From Clostridia bacterium (GTDB lineage Bacteria > Bacillota > Clostridia > TANB77 > CAG-508): a stretch of DNA of 8,208 bases. The DNA lies in assembly GCA_900768805.1 (NCBI GenBank), contig CAAGEF010000149.1, positions 1-8,208 of the forward strand, written 5' to 3'. The notes below the pieces were generated by a model that did not search any database, was not told where the DNA came from, and was given only the letters and a program-made list of their open reading frames with translations. A program made the position numbers and the translations under genes. Numbering within the stretch: position 1 is the stretch's first letter; each line of letters begins with the position of its first letter. Below, piece after piece: positions 1-5,224 of the stretch.

Positions 1-717
1 TACAATACAGATTTAATCAATAAAAAAATTATGGGACCAAACCCACTAAAATTGGAAGAAGAACTTATGAAAGACAATAAAATAAAAACTGGCTCAGTTG
101 TTATGGATTTGGGAAGTGGTCAAGGTATCACATCAATTTTTTTAGCGAAAGAGTATGGTTTTAAAGTATATGCAACTGACCTTTGGAGTGATGCAGAATA
201 AAATAGAAAATTCTTTACTGAAATGGGACTAACAGAAGAGCAAATTATTCCAGTAAAAGCAGATGCAACAGATTTAAAATATGAAAAAGAATTTTTTGAT
301 GCAGTTGTTAGCACAGATTCTTATAATTATTTTGGAAGAGATGAAAACTATTTAGATGAGAAACTTTTACCTTTTGTAAAGAAAGGCGGATATATTTATA
401 TTGTAGTTCCAGGAATGAAAAAAGATTGCCATAACAATATTTACAAAGAATTATTGTTATCTTGGACTCCAGAGCAATTAGATTATATTCATGATATAGA
501 ATATTGGAAAAATATTATTTCAAAATCAAAGAAAAGTGAAATTATTTCAATTTATGAAATGGAAAGTAATGAAGAATGTTGGAATGACTGGGTAAATTGC
601 GATAACGAATATTCTAAAAATGATAAAAAAGCGATTGATGCAGGAGCTTGCAAATACTTAAATTTTATTGCTATTGTTTTAAAGAAAAAAACAGTTGTCG
701 AATTAAGTATTATATAA
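1..717 (+). pseudogene. Class I SAM-dependent methyltransferase, 5'-partial, interrupted by an in-frame stop
   Basis: Reading frame 1 from the first base gives a Rossmann-fold methyltransferase. Motif I is VVMDLGSGQG (about residues 33-42 of the visible part), followed by the acidic end of strand 2 (VYATD, 56-60). Later comes the stretch VKADATDLKYEKEFFDAVV, with the FDAVVSTDSYNYFG segment typical of this family. TAA at 199-201 (visible codon 67) breaks the frame just after motif II. Homology-like sequence resumes directly after it in the same frame and runs to TAA at 715-717. One base change (for example GAA to TAA) would explain the stop. The part after the stop has an ATG at 223 but no convincing ribosome binding site, and it lacks the SAM-binding motif I, so it is unlikely to be active alone. 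Only a few N-terminal residues seem to lie outside the window. The methylated substrate cannot be told. A sequencing error is the main alternative to a true pseudogene. Confidence 0.8.
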
Positions 718-740
718 TTCAAAATAGGAGGTAATAGAGT

Positions 741-1145
741 TTGAAAAAAATAGAATATAAGAAAGAAAATAAAGACTTCTATTTACCTAAAACAAAGCCA
801 ATGCTTATAGATGTACCAAGTATGAAGTTTATAATGGTAGAAGGAACATGGAATCCAAACGATAAAGATGGAGAATATCAAGAAGCAATGCAAATATTAT
901 ATGGATTATCATTTACAATAAAGATGAGCAAAATGGGACAAAACAAGATAGAGGGATATTTTGAGTATGTTGTGCCACCACTAGAAGGATTATGGTGGCA
1001 AGAAGGAATAAAAGGTATTGATTATTCAAGTAAAGAAAATTTTAAATGGATTTCAATGATAAGACAGCCAGAATTCGTTACAAAAGAAGTTTTTGAATGG
1101 GCTGTAACCGAATTAAAAAAGAAAGAGGGAAGAATATATGAATGA
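741..1145 (+). CDS. GyrI-like small-molecule-binding domain protein, apparently C-terminally truncated
   Basis: This 134-residue product resembles the N-terminal part of GyrI-like (SHS2/SOUL-like fold) proteins, which bind small molecules and are often linked to drug tolerance. Recognisable family features are the YLPKTKP.LIDVP opening (residues 14-26), the IMVEG.WNPN strand (31-40), EYQEAMQILYGLSFTIKMS (45-63), the aromatic EGLWW segment (82-86) and MIRQPEFVT (106-114). As I recall the family, members run to about 200 residues, and the second half (with an MHIGPYDDE-like segment) is absent here. The protein ends at KKKEGRIYE. The start is TTG at 741, chosen because AGGAGG at 726-731 lies 9 nt upstream and no suitable ATG is nearby. 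Its last 8 nt overlap the next gene, so the two are probably translationally coupled. Whether the short form folds or binds a ligand is unknown. Confidence 0.75.
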   Translation: MKKIEYKKENKDFYLPKTKPMLIDVPSMKFIMVEGTWNPNDKDGEYQEAMQILYGLSFTIKMSKMGQNKIEGYFEYVVPPLEGLWWQEGIKGIDYSSKENFKWISMIRQPEFVTKEVFEWAVTELKKKEGRIYE

Positions 1146-1881
1146 ATATATTAATTTAAACTTAGAAAACATAGATAAAGAGCATATATGTTGTGCGATA
1201 GGAGATCCAAAACATCAAAATGGTGTTGATAGTAAAAAGCAATGGATAAAAAACAAACTAAAAGATGGGCATGTATTTAGAAAATTAAATGCTAGAGGAA
1301 AAATATTTATTGAATATGAACCAATAGAAACAGCTTGGGTTCCTATTAATGGTAAAAACTATGAATATATTTATTGTTTATGGGTAGCAGGAAGTTTTAA
1401 AGGAAAAGGTATTGCTAAGGATTTGTTAGAGTATGCTATTAATGATTCAAAAGAAAAAGGTATGAGTGGTATATGTACTTTAACATCTAAAAAGAAGAAA
1501 CCATTTTTAGGAGAAAAGAAATTTTTTGAACATTACGGATTTAAAGTCGTAGATACAACCCACGATTACGAATTATTAGCATTACAATTTGATGATAATG
1601 AAACTCCAAAATTTAATGATACTGCTAGAACGATGAAAATAGATAATCAAGATTTTACAATTTATTATAGCCCAGAATGTCCGTATGTAGAATATGAAAT
1701 AAAAGAACTATCAGAATATGCTAAAGAAAAAAATATTAAAATTGACTTTATAAAAATAGACTCATTAGAAAAAGCAAAAGAAGTTCCTTGCATATTTAAT
1801 AACTGGGCAAATTTTTATAAAGGTGAATTTATATCTAATACAATATTAAATAAAAACAGTTTTGAAAAGTTATTAAAATAA
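1138..1881 (+). CDS. GNAT N-acetyltransferase with YoaP-like C-terminal domain
   Basis: The 247-residue protein has two parts. Residues 1-150 are a GNAT acetyltransferase fold. The acetyl-CoA-binding motif A is at about 77-108 (YIYCLWVAGSFKGKGIAKDLL, with G89-K-G91 as the phosphate-binding turn), and KKFFEHYGFKVVD (128-139) is the usual late GNAT helix and strand. Residues about 166-247 match the YoaP-like domain. This part reads like a small thioredoxin fold: a strand, a Cys-Pro turn (SPECPY, C181), a helix, a strand, then VPC (216-218) where thioredoxins carry a cis-proline. Length matches full YoaP relatives, so the gene looks intact. The ATG at 1138 has GAGGGA at 1125-1130, 7 nt upstream, and overlaps the end of the GyrI-like gene. 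The acceptor substrate is unknown. Family assignment is from recognition of the whole sequence pattern and is fairly secure; function is not. Confidence 0.85.
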   Translation: MNEYINLNLENIDKEHICCAIGDPKHQNGVDSKKQWIKNKLKDGHVFRKLNARGKIFIEYEPIETAWVPINGKNYEYIYCLWVAGSFKGKGIAKDLLEYAINDSKEKGMSGICTLTSKKKKPFLGEKKFFEHYGFKVVDTTHDYELLALQFDDNETPKFNDTARTMKIDNQDFTIYYSPECPYVEYEIKELSEYAKEKNIKIDFIKIDSLEKAKEVPCIFNNWANFYKGEFISNTILNKNSFEKLLK

Positions 1882-1941
1882 AATATAAAAACAACCACTT
1901 ACTAGGTTTTTATTAATATAGTAAGTGGTTGTTCTTATATT
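1882..1941. terminator. Long near-perfect hairpin after the GNAT gene, probable (possibly bidirectional) terminator
   Basis: Arms 1882-1904 and 1919-1941 are reverse complements at 22 of 23 positions (only A1889/C1934 fails), with a 14-nt loop. The inner 14 bp (1891-1904 with 1919-1932) hold most of the G and C. The outer arms are A-rich and U-rich, so the core stem is followed by a U-rich run on either strand (interrupted by a C on the + strand). It begins right after the TAA of the GNAT gene and lies before the tetR promoter. These features fit a Rho-independent terminator, though the stem is longer than usual and the U-tract on the + strand is imperfect. Confidence 0.65.
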
Positions 1942-1952
1942 AAAAAAAACTA

Positions 1953-1981
1953 TATACAAATAATGTATTAAGTGATACAAT
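1953..1981 (+). promoter_or_regulatory. Probable sigma-A-type promoter with extended -10 for the tetR operon
   Basis: TATACA at 1953-1958 (4 of 6 to TTGACA) is separated by 17 bp from TACAAT at 1976-1981 (5 of 6 to TATAAT). TG at 1973-1974 gives an extended -10 (TGnTACAAT). It sits after the hairpin that closes the upstream cluster and about 30 bp before the tetR start. This is a consensus match only. Confidence 0.6.
1964..1979. promoter_or_regulatory. Candidate TetR-type operator overlapping the -10 box
   Basis: TGTATTA-AG-TGATACA is a 16-bp near-palindrome (6 of 7 arm positions pair). It covers part of the spacer and most of the extended -10. TetR-family dimers commonly bind short palindromes placed on their own promoters, and the next gene encodes such a regulator. 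Bound protein here would block RNA polymerase. A second GATACA lies at 1989-1994, 15 bp downstream of the one at 1974-1979. That the neighbouring regulator binds is an inference. Confidence 0.5.
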
Positions 1982-2012
1982 ACTACAAGATACAAAAAGG
2001 GGGGATGAATTG

Positions 2013-2618
2013 ATGCCAACAAAAATTAGAATTTCTAAAGATATGATATTAGATGCAGCATTTGAAATTGTAAGACAAGAAGGAATGGAAAAACTAAGTA
2101 ATAGAGAATTGGCAAATAAGTTAAAATGTTCAATTAGACCAATATATTATCAATTTGAAAATGTAGAAGAAATGCAAAAAGAATTATATTTGAAAATAGA
2201 ACAATACTTTTATAAATTCATATTAGATAATATGGTAGAGGGAATTCCTAAGTATAAACAAGTAGGAATAAACTATATAAAATTTGCTAAAAAAGAGAAG
2301 AAATTATTTCAAACTTTATTTATGAGTGATACAGGTTTAACACCTGATGCCTTTGTTGCAAAAGTTGGAGAGGATTACAAAGAAATTGAAAAATTGATAA
2401 AGATAAGTGCAAATTTAAAAGAAGAAGATATAAAGGATTTTCATACAAAAATGTGGATTTTCTGTCATGGAATTGCGACATTGGTAGCAAATGATACTAT
2501 TAAATTAACGGATAGTCAAATACAAGACTTATTATCGTACGAATTTCAAGCATTAATGCTTTTAGAAGAAAATCCAAACAATAAATGGGTATTAAATAAA
2601 AAGGGGGAAAATAAATAA
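2013..2618 (+). CDS. TetR/AcrR-family transcriptional regulator
   Basis: About 201 residues, the usual length of the family. The N-terminal DNA-binding domain is clear: an ISKDMILDAAFEIVRQEG first helix, then LSNRELANKLKCSIRPIYYQFEN, which is the helix-turn-helix ending in the YYxF signature of TetR proteins. The remaining about 140 residues are helical and variable, as expected of the ligand and dimer domain; the segment WIFCHGIATLVAND recalls the WHG-type C-terminal domain. I chose ATG at 2013 over the adjacent in-frame TTG at 2010 because the purine-rich AAAGGGGG site ending near 2003 is then about 9 nt away. The stop overlaps the start of the next gene (TAATG). The protein is probably a repressor of this operon acting at the palindrome in its own promoter. 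The inducing ligand cannot be read from the sequence. Confidence 0.93.
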   Translation: MPTKIRISKDMILDAAFEIVRQEGMEKLSNRELANKLKCSIRPIYYQFENVEEMQKELYLKIEQYFYKFILDNMVEGIPKYKQVGINYIKFAKKEKKLFQTLFMSDTGLTPDAFVAKVGEDYKEIEKLIKISANLKEEDIKDFHTKMWIFCHGIATLVANDTIKLTDSQIQDLLSYEFQALMLLEENPNNKWVLNKKGENK

Positions 2619-3301
2619 TGAAAAAATTTGGAAATGTATTATGGGGAATAGTTTTAATAATTATAGGCTTGATAATTGGAGGAAATGCACTTGGAATAAC
2701 AAATATCAACATATTTTTTGATGGATGGTGGACATTGTTCATTATCATACCATGCTTTATAGGATTATTTAAAGATAATGAGAAAACAGGAAATTTAATA
2801 GGATTACTGATTGGTGTTGCTTTACTTTTAGCTTGTCAAGATATTTTAGATTTTGATTTAGTATGGAAATTAGCTTTTCCAGCAATTTTAGTTGCAATTG
2901 GTATATCAATTATTTTTAAAGATGTAATTGGTGGAAAAGTAAGTAGTGAAATCGAAAAATTGAATGAAAAAAGAAATGGCGAAAATTCATATTGTTCAAC
3001 ATTTGCAGGGCAAAATGTAAATTTTGATGGCGAAAAATTCACAGGAGCAGACTTAACAGCAGTATTTGGTGGAGTTAAATGCGATTTGAGAAATGCAATT
3101 ATAGATTCAGATGTAGTAATTAATGCAAGTATTACATTTGGAGGAATAGAAATTTATGTACCTTCCAATGTAAAAATCAAAATAAAATCAGTACCTATAT
3201 TTGGAGGAGTTGAAAATAAAGCAAATACAAAAGTAGATGAAAACAGCCATATAATTTATATAAATAGTACAGCAGTATTTGGAGGTGTTGAAATAAAATG
3301 A
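2618..3301 (+). CDS. LiaF-like transmembrane protein with FGG-repeat C-terminal domain
   Basis: The 227-residue protein starts with four hydrophobic helices at about 6-27, 36-52, 57-73 and 82-101, the compact arrangement seen in LiaI/LiaF-like (DUF5668-type) membrane domains. After a charged linker (105-122), the C-terminal part (125-227) is a beta-repeat domain of the LiaF-like type. It has four FGG motifs at 150-152, 174-176, 195-197 and 221-223, in contexts such as TAVFGGVKCDL, ITFGGIEIYVP and TAVFGGVEIK. In Bacillus, LiaF is the membrane inhibitor of the LiaRS cell-wall stress system. No LiaRS pair is adjacent here, so a similar sensing role is only inferred. The start ATG overlaps the tetR stop, with AAGGGGGA at 2601-2608 as the binding site. 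The TGA stop overlaps the next ATG by 4 nt, so these genes are almost certainly co-translated. Confidence 0.85.
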   Translation: MKKFGNVLWGIVLIIIGLIIGGNALGITNINIFFDGWWTLFIIIPCFIGLFKDNEKTGNLIGLLIGVALLLACQDILDFDLVWKLAFPAILVAIGISIIFKDVIGGKVSSEIEKLNEKRNGENSYCSTFAGQNVNFDGEKFTGADLTAVFGGVKCDLRNAIIDSDVVINASITFGGIEIYVPSNVKIKIKSVPIFGGVENKANTKVDENSHIIYINSTAVFGGVEIK

Positions 3302-4128
3302 CAACAGCTCAAAAAGTTATTAAATATATAGCAACAGCCTTTGCGTTATTTCTAATTATTACAATAATATCATCAATATTAAGTGGTGGTTATGCATTAC
3401 TAAGTGCATTTGGATTAATTCACACAAATAAGAATATTGTAATGGAAGATTTAAAAGTTATATCAAGTAAAATAGAAGAAGTATCAACATTAAAAATAGA
3501 TTTAGCTTTTACAAATTTAGATATAAAAACAGGAGATAAATTTAAAGTTGAAACTAACAATTCAAAAATAACTTTTACAGATGATAATTGTAGTGTGAAA
3601 ATAAAAGAAGAAAGCCAAAACTGGCTAAATAATAATAGTGAAAGTAATTTAATAATTTATATCCCAGAAGATATGATAGCTTTAGATGAAACCAAAATAG
3701 AAACAGGAGCCGGAAAAATAAATATAGAAAAATTAAATACACAAGGCTTATATCTTGAACTTGGTGCAGGAGATGTATATATAGAAAATGTTATAGCAAC
3801 TGGGGAAACAAAGATTGATGGCGGAGTTGGTAAAACAGAGTTAAAATCTTGTGAAATAAATAATTTAAAAGCCAATCTAGGGATGGGAGAATTTGTTTTT
3901 AATGGTAAATTAACAGGAAAAAGTGAAATAGATTCTGGAGTTGGAGCTATTAGTATAGATTTAATGAATAATAGAAAAAATTATACAATTGATGTAAGTA
4001 AAGGATTAGGTGAGGTTACATTGAATGGGCAAAAACTTGAAATGGATAGAGTGTATGGAACTGGTGAAAATTATTTAGATATTGATGGTGGAATAGGAAG
4101 TATAAAGATAGAATTTGAGGAGGAGTAA
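3298..4128 (+). CDS. Membrane-anchored DUF4097-type beta-repeat protein
   Basis: The 276-residue protein has one N-terminal hydrophobic helix (about 9-40) with basic residues before it, consistent with a membrane anchor and an extracytoplasmic body. From about residue 65 onward it is made of short beta strands separated by G-x-G turns: TGAG 136-139, LGAG 155-158, GGVG 175-178, LGMG 194-197, SGVG 213-216, KGLG 235-238 and GGIG 264-267. The spacing is 19-20 residues for the first five, which fits a beta-solenoid of the DUF4097 (putative adhesin / GIN-like) class. No catalytic residues are evident. The ATG sits in an ATGA overlap with the LiaF-like gene. Its last codons (EEE) double as the AGGAGG site for the pspC gene. 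It likely works outside the membrane together with the LiaF-like and PspC proteins; its exact role is unknown. Confidence 0.85.
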   Translation: MTTAQKVIKYIATAFALFLIITIISSILSGGYALLSAFGLIHTNKNIVMEDLKVISSKIEEVSTLKIDLAFTNLDIKTGDKFKVETNNSKITFTDDNCSVKIKEESQNWLNNNSESNLIIYIPEDMIALDETKIETGAGKINIEKLNTQGLYLELGAGDVYIENVIATGETKIDGGVGKTELKSCEINNLKANLGMGEFVFNGKLTGKSEIDSGVGAISIDLMNNRKNYTIDVSKGLGEVTLNGQKLEMDRVYGTGENYLDIDGGIGSIKIEFEEE

Positions 4129-4135
4129 AAGTTTT

Positions 4136-4336
4136 ATGAAAAAGAGATTGTATAAGATTGAACAAGGTAAAAAACTAGATGGTGTATGTGGAGGTATTGC
4201 AGAATATTTTGATATAGATCCAACATTAGTAAGAATTGCATGGATTTTATTTACTGCATGTGCAGGTAGTGGAATAATTGCATATATAATTGCTGCAATT
4301 GTTATGCCAAGAAAATCTGATATAATAGAACAATAG
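4136..4336 (+). CDS. PspC-domain membrane protein
   Basis: This small protein of 66 residues is a nearly complete PspC domain. The family signature LDGVCGGIAEYFDIDPTL is at residues 14-31, followed by one transmembrane helix (about 33-57) and a short polar tail. PspC proteins are membrane components of phage-shock and envelope-stress responses, and stand-alone short forms are common in Firmicutes next to LiaF-like and DUF4097 proteins. I placed the start at ATG 4136 rather than TTG 4115, because AGGAGG at 4118-4123 lies inside the longer form and is its obvious ribosome binding site (12 nt upstream). The site overlaps the final codons of the preceding gene, so translation is coupled. The TAG stop is at 4334-4336. 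Confidence 0.92.
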   Translation: MKKRLYKIEQGKKLDGVCGGIAEYFDIDPTLVRIAWILFTACAGSGIIAYIIAAIVMPRKSDIIEQ

Positions 4337-4352
4337 GTTGGAGAAATAGAAA

Positions 4353-4463
4353 ATGGAAATTCACTTGGAAAATAAGAGACTAGAATTAGATAATATGATT
4401 AGAAATTTAGAAGATAAAGATGTAGAAAAGATTTTAATGTTAATTAATGAAAGAGAGAAATAA
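4353..4463 (+). CDS. Possible 36-residue helical microprotein
   Basis: ATG at 4353 opens a 36-codon frame ending at TAA 4461-4463. It lies 16 nt after the pspC stop, with TTGGAG (4338-4343) about 9 nt upstream as a plausible ribosome binding site. The product (MEIHLENKRLELDNMIRNLE, then DKDVEKILMLINEREK) is rich in Glu, Lys, Leu and Ile with heptad-like spacing, so it should form one or two amphipathic helices. It has no transmembrane segment or signal peptide. I do not recognise the family. It would be the last gene of the tetR operon. Its short length means a chance frame cannot be ruled out, but the ribosome site, operon position and helical composition favour a real gene. Confidence 0.5.
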   Translation: MEIHLENKRLELDNMIRNLEDKDVEKILMLINEREK

Positions 4464-4484
4464 AATTATAAATTTTTATAAAAA

Positions 4485-4502
4485 GTAACTTAGTTGTAAC
4501 TT
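4485..4502 (+). promoter_or_regulatory. 11-bp-period direct repeat, candidate OmpR-type response regulator box
   Basis: GTAACTT occurs at 4485-4491 and again, identically, at 4496-4502, with AGTT between them. The period is 11 bp, so both copies lie on the same face of the helix. The block sits where a -35 box would be for the TATAAT at 4512-4517 and ends 9 bp before it. Tandem 7+4 bp repeats in this position are the pattern of PhoB/OmpR-type activator sites. The regulator encoded at the right end of the window is the natural candidate to bind; that is inference. Confidence 0.5.
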
Positions 4503-4511
4503 TGGCTATTA

Positions 4512-4517
4512 TATAAT
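4512..4517 (+). promoter_or_regulatory. -10 box of the ABC exporter operon promoter
   Basis: TATAAT is a perfect -10 hexamer, 32 bp before the ATPase start codon and about 16 bp before its ribosome binding site. No good TTGACA match is found 16-18 bp upstream (the best is TTAGTT or similar), which suggests a promoter that needs an activator. In such an AT-rich background a chance TATAAT is possible, but the position is right. Confidence 0.55.
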
Positions 4518-4549
4518 TTATCTGTAAGTTAAGAAAGGAGTTTTTAGTT

Positions 4550-5221
4550 ATGGAAATATTAAAAGTTGAAAATCTAACTAAAATTTATGGAAAAGATATG
4601 GCTAAAGTTACAGCATTAGATAATGTATCATTTTCAGTTGAGAAAGGAGAATTTGTTGCAATAGTTGGTGCATCAGGTTCAGGAAAATCAACATTATTAC
4701 ATATAATAGGAGGAGTAGATAGACCAACAAGTGGGAAGGTTTATATTGATGGAAAAGATATATTTCAGTTTAATGATGATAAACTTGCAATATTTAGAAG
4801 AAGACAAGTAGGACTAATCTATCAATTTTACAATCTAATTCCAATATTAAATGTAGAGGAAAACATTACTTTGCCACTTGCATTAGACAATAGAGAAGTA
4901 GATAAGCAAAAATTAAATGAAATGATAAAATTATTAGGTTTAGAAAATAGAAAAACTCATTTGCCAAATGAATTATCAGGAGGACAACAACAAAGAACAA
5001 GTATAGGCAGAGCATTAATTACAAGTCCTACAATTATTTTGGCAGATGAACCAACAGGAAATTTAGACTCAAAATCAAGTGATGAAATAGTTGCTTTACT
5101 TAAAAAATCAAATAAAGAATTTAAACAAACAATTATTATGATAACTCATAATATGGAAATAGCAAAATGTGCTGATAGAATAATTAAGATTGAAGATGGA
5201 AAGATTGTTAAGGAGGTGTAA
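4550..5221 (+). CDS. ABC transporter ATP-binding protein, MacB/LolD-type
   Basis: The 223-residue ATPase has every motif of an active ABC domain: Walker A GASGSGKS (40-47), Q-loop Q92 in YQFYNLIPIL, signature LSGGQQQR (142-149), Walker B IILADE (162-167) with catalytic E167, D-loop NLD (171-173) and switch histidine H200 in MITHN. The RRRQVGLIYQFYNLIP segment and the EPTGNLDS continuation are typical of the MacB/LolD/BceA group, which drives FtsX-type permeases by mechanotransmission. Length is standard. The ATG at 4550 has AAAGGAG at 4534-4540. The last codons contain AAGGAGGTG (5210-5218), a near-perfect ribosome site for the permease gene 3 nt downstream, so the two are coupled and form one transporter. 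It acts on the cytoplasmic side of the membrane. The substrate is not evident. Confidence 0.96.
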   Translation: MEILKVENLTKIYGKDMAKVTALDNVSFSVEKGEFVAIVGASGSGKSTLLHIIGGVDRPTSGKVYIDGKDIFQFNDDKLAIFRRRQVGLIYQFYNLIPILNVEENITLPLALDNREVDKQKLNEMIKLLGLENRKTHLPNELSGGQQQRTSIGRALITSPTIILADEPTGNLDSKSSDEIVALLKKSNKEFKQTIIMITHNMEIAKCADRIIKIEDGKIVKEV

Positions 5222-5224
5222 AAA

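Noticed and set aside
199..201. Stop codon reassignment or programmed readthrough in the methyltransferase
   Set aside because: TAA ends several other genes here (GNAT, tetR, DUF4097, ATPase, permease), and no readthrough-promoting structure is evident. A point mutation or base error is simpler.
120..314. Open frame on the - strand inside the methyltransferase
   Set aside because: It lies opposite a frame with clear methyltransferase motifs, has no ribosome site and shows no recognisable domain. The same holds for the - strand frames at 2500-2748, 2836-3042, 3657-3875, 6079-6363, 6481-6684, 7036-7230 and 7390-7773, all opposite well-supported genes.
2618..3301. Naming the membrane protein liaF
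   Set aside because: The domain is LiaF-like, but no liaR or liaS is adjacent and the operon is led by a TetR regulator, so orthology is unproven.
4115..4135. Seven-codon N-terminal extension of the PspC protein from TTG 4115
   Set aside because: The extension would be translated from its own AGGAGG and adds residues not seen in PspC domains; ATG 4136 is well placed.
4353..4463. Spo0E-like aspartyl-phosphate phosphatase
   Set aside because: Size and helical pattern are loosely similar, but the SQELD-type signature expected in this family is absent.
4466..4481. TTATAAA-TT-TTTATAA inverted repeat as a terminator or operator
   Set aside because: It is pure A/T with a 2-nt centre, so it forms no stable hairpin, and such matches are expected by chance in this base composition.
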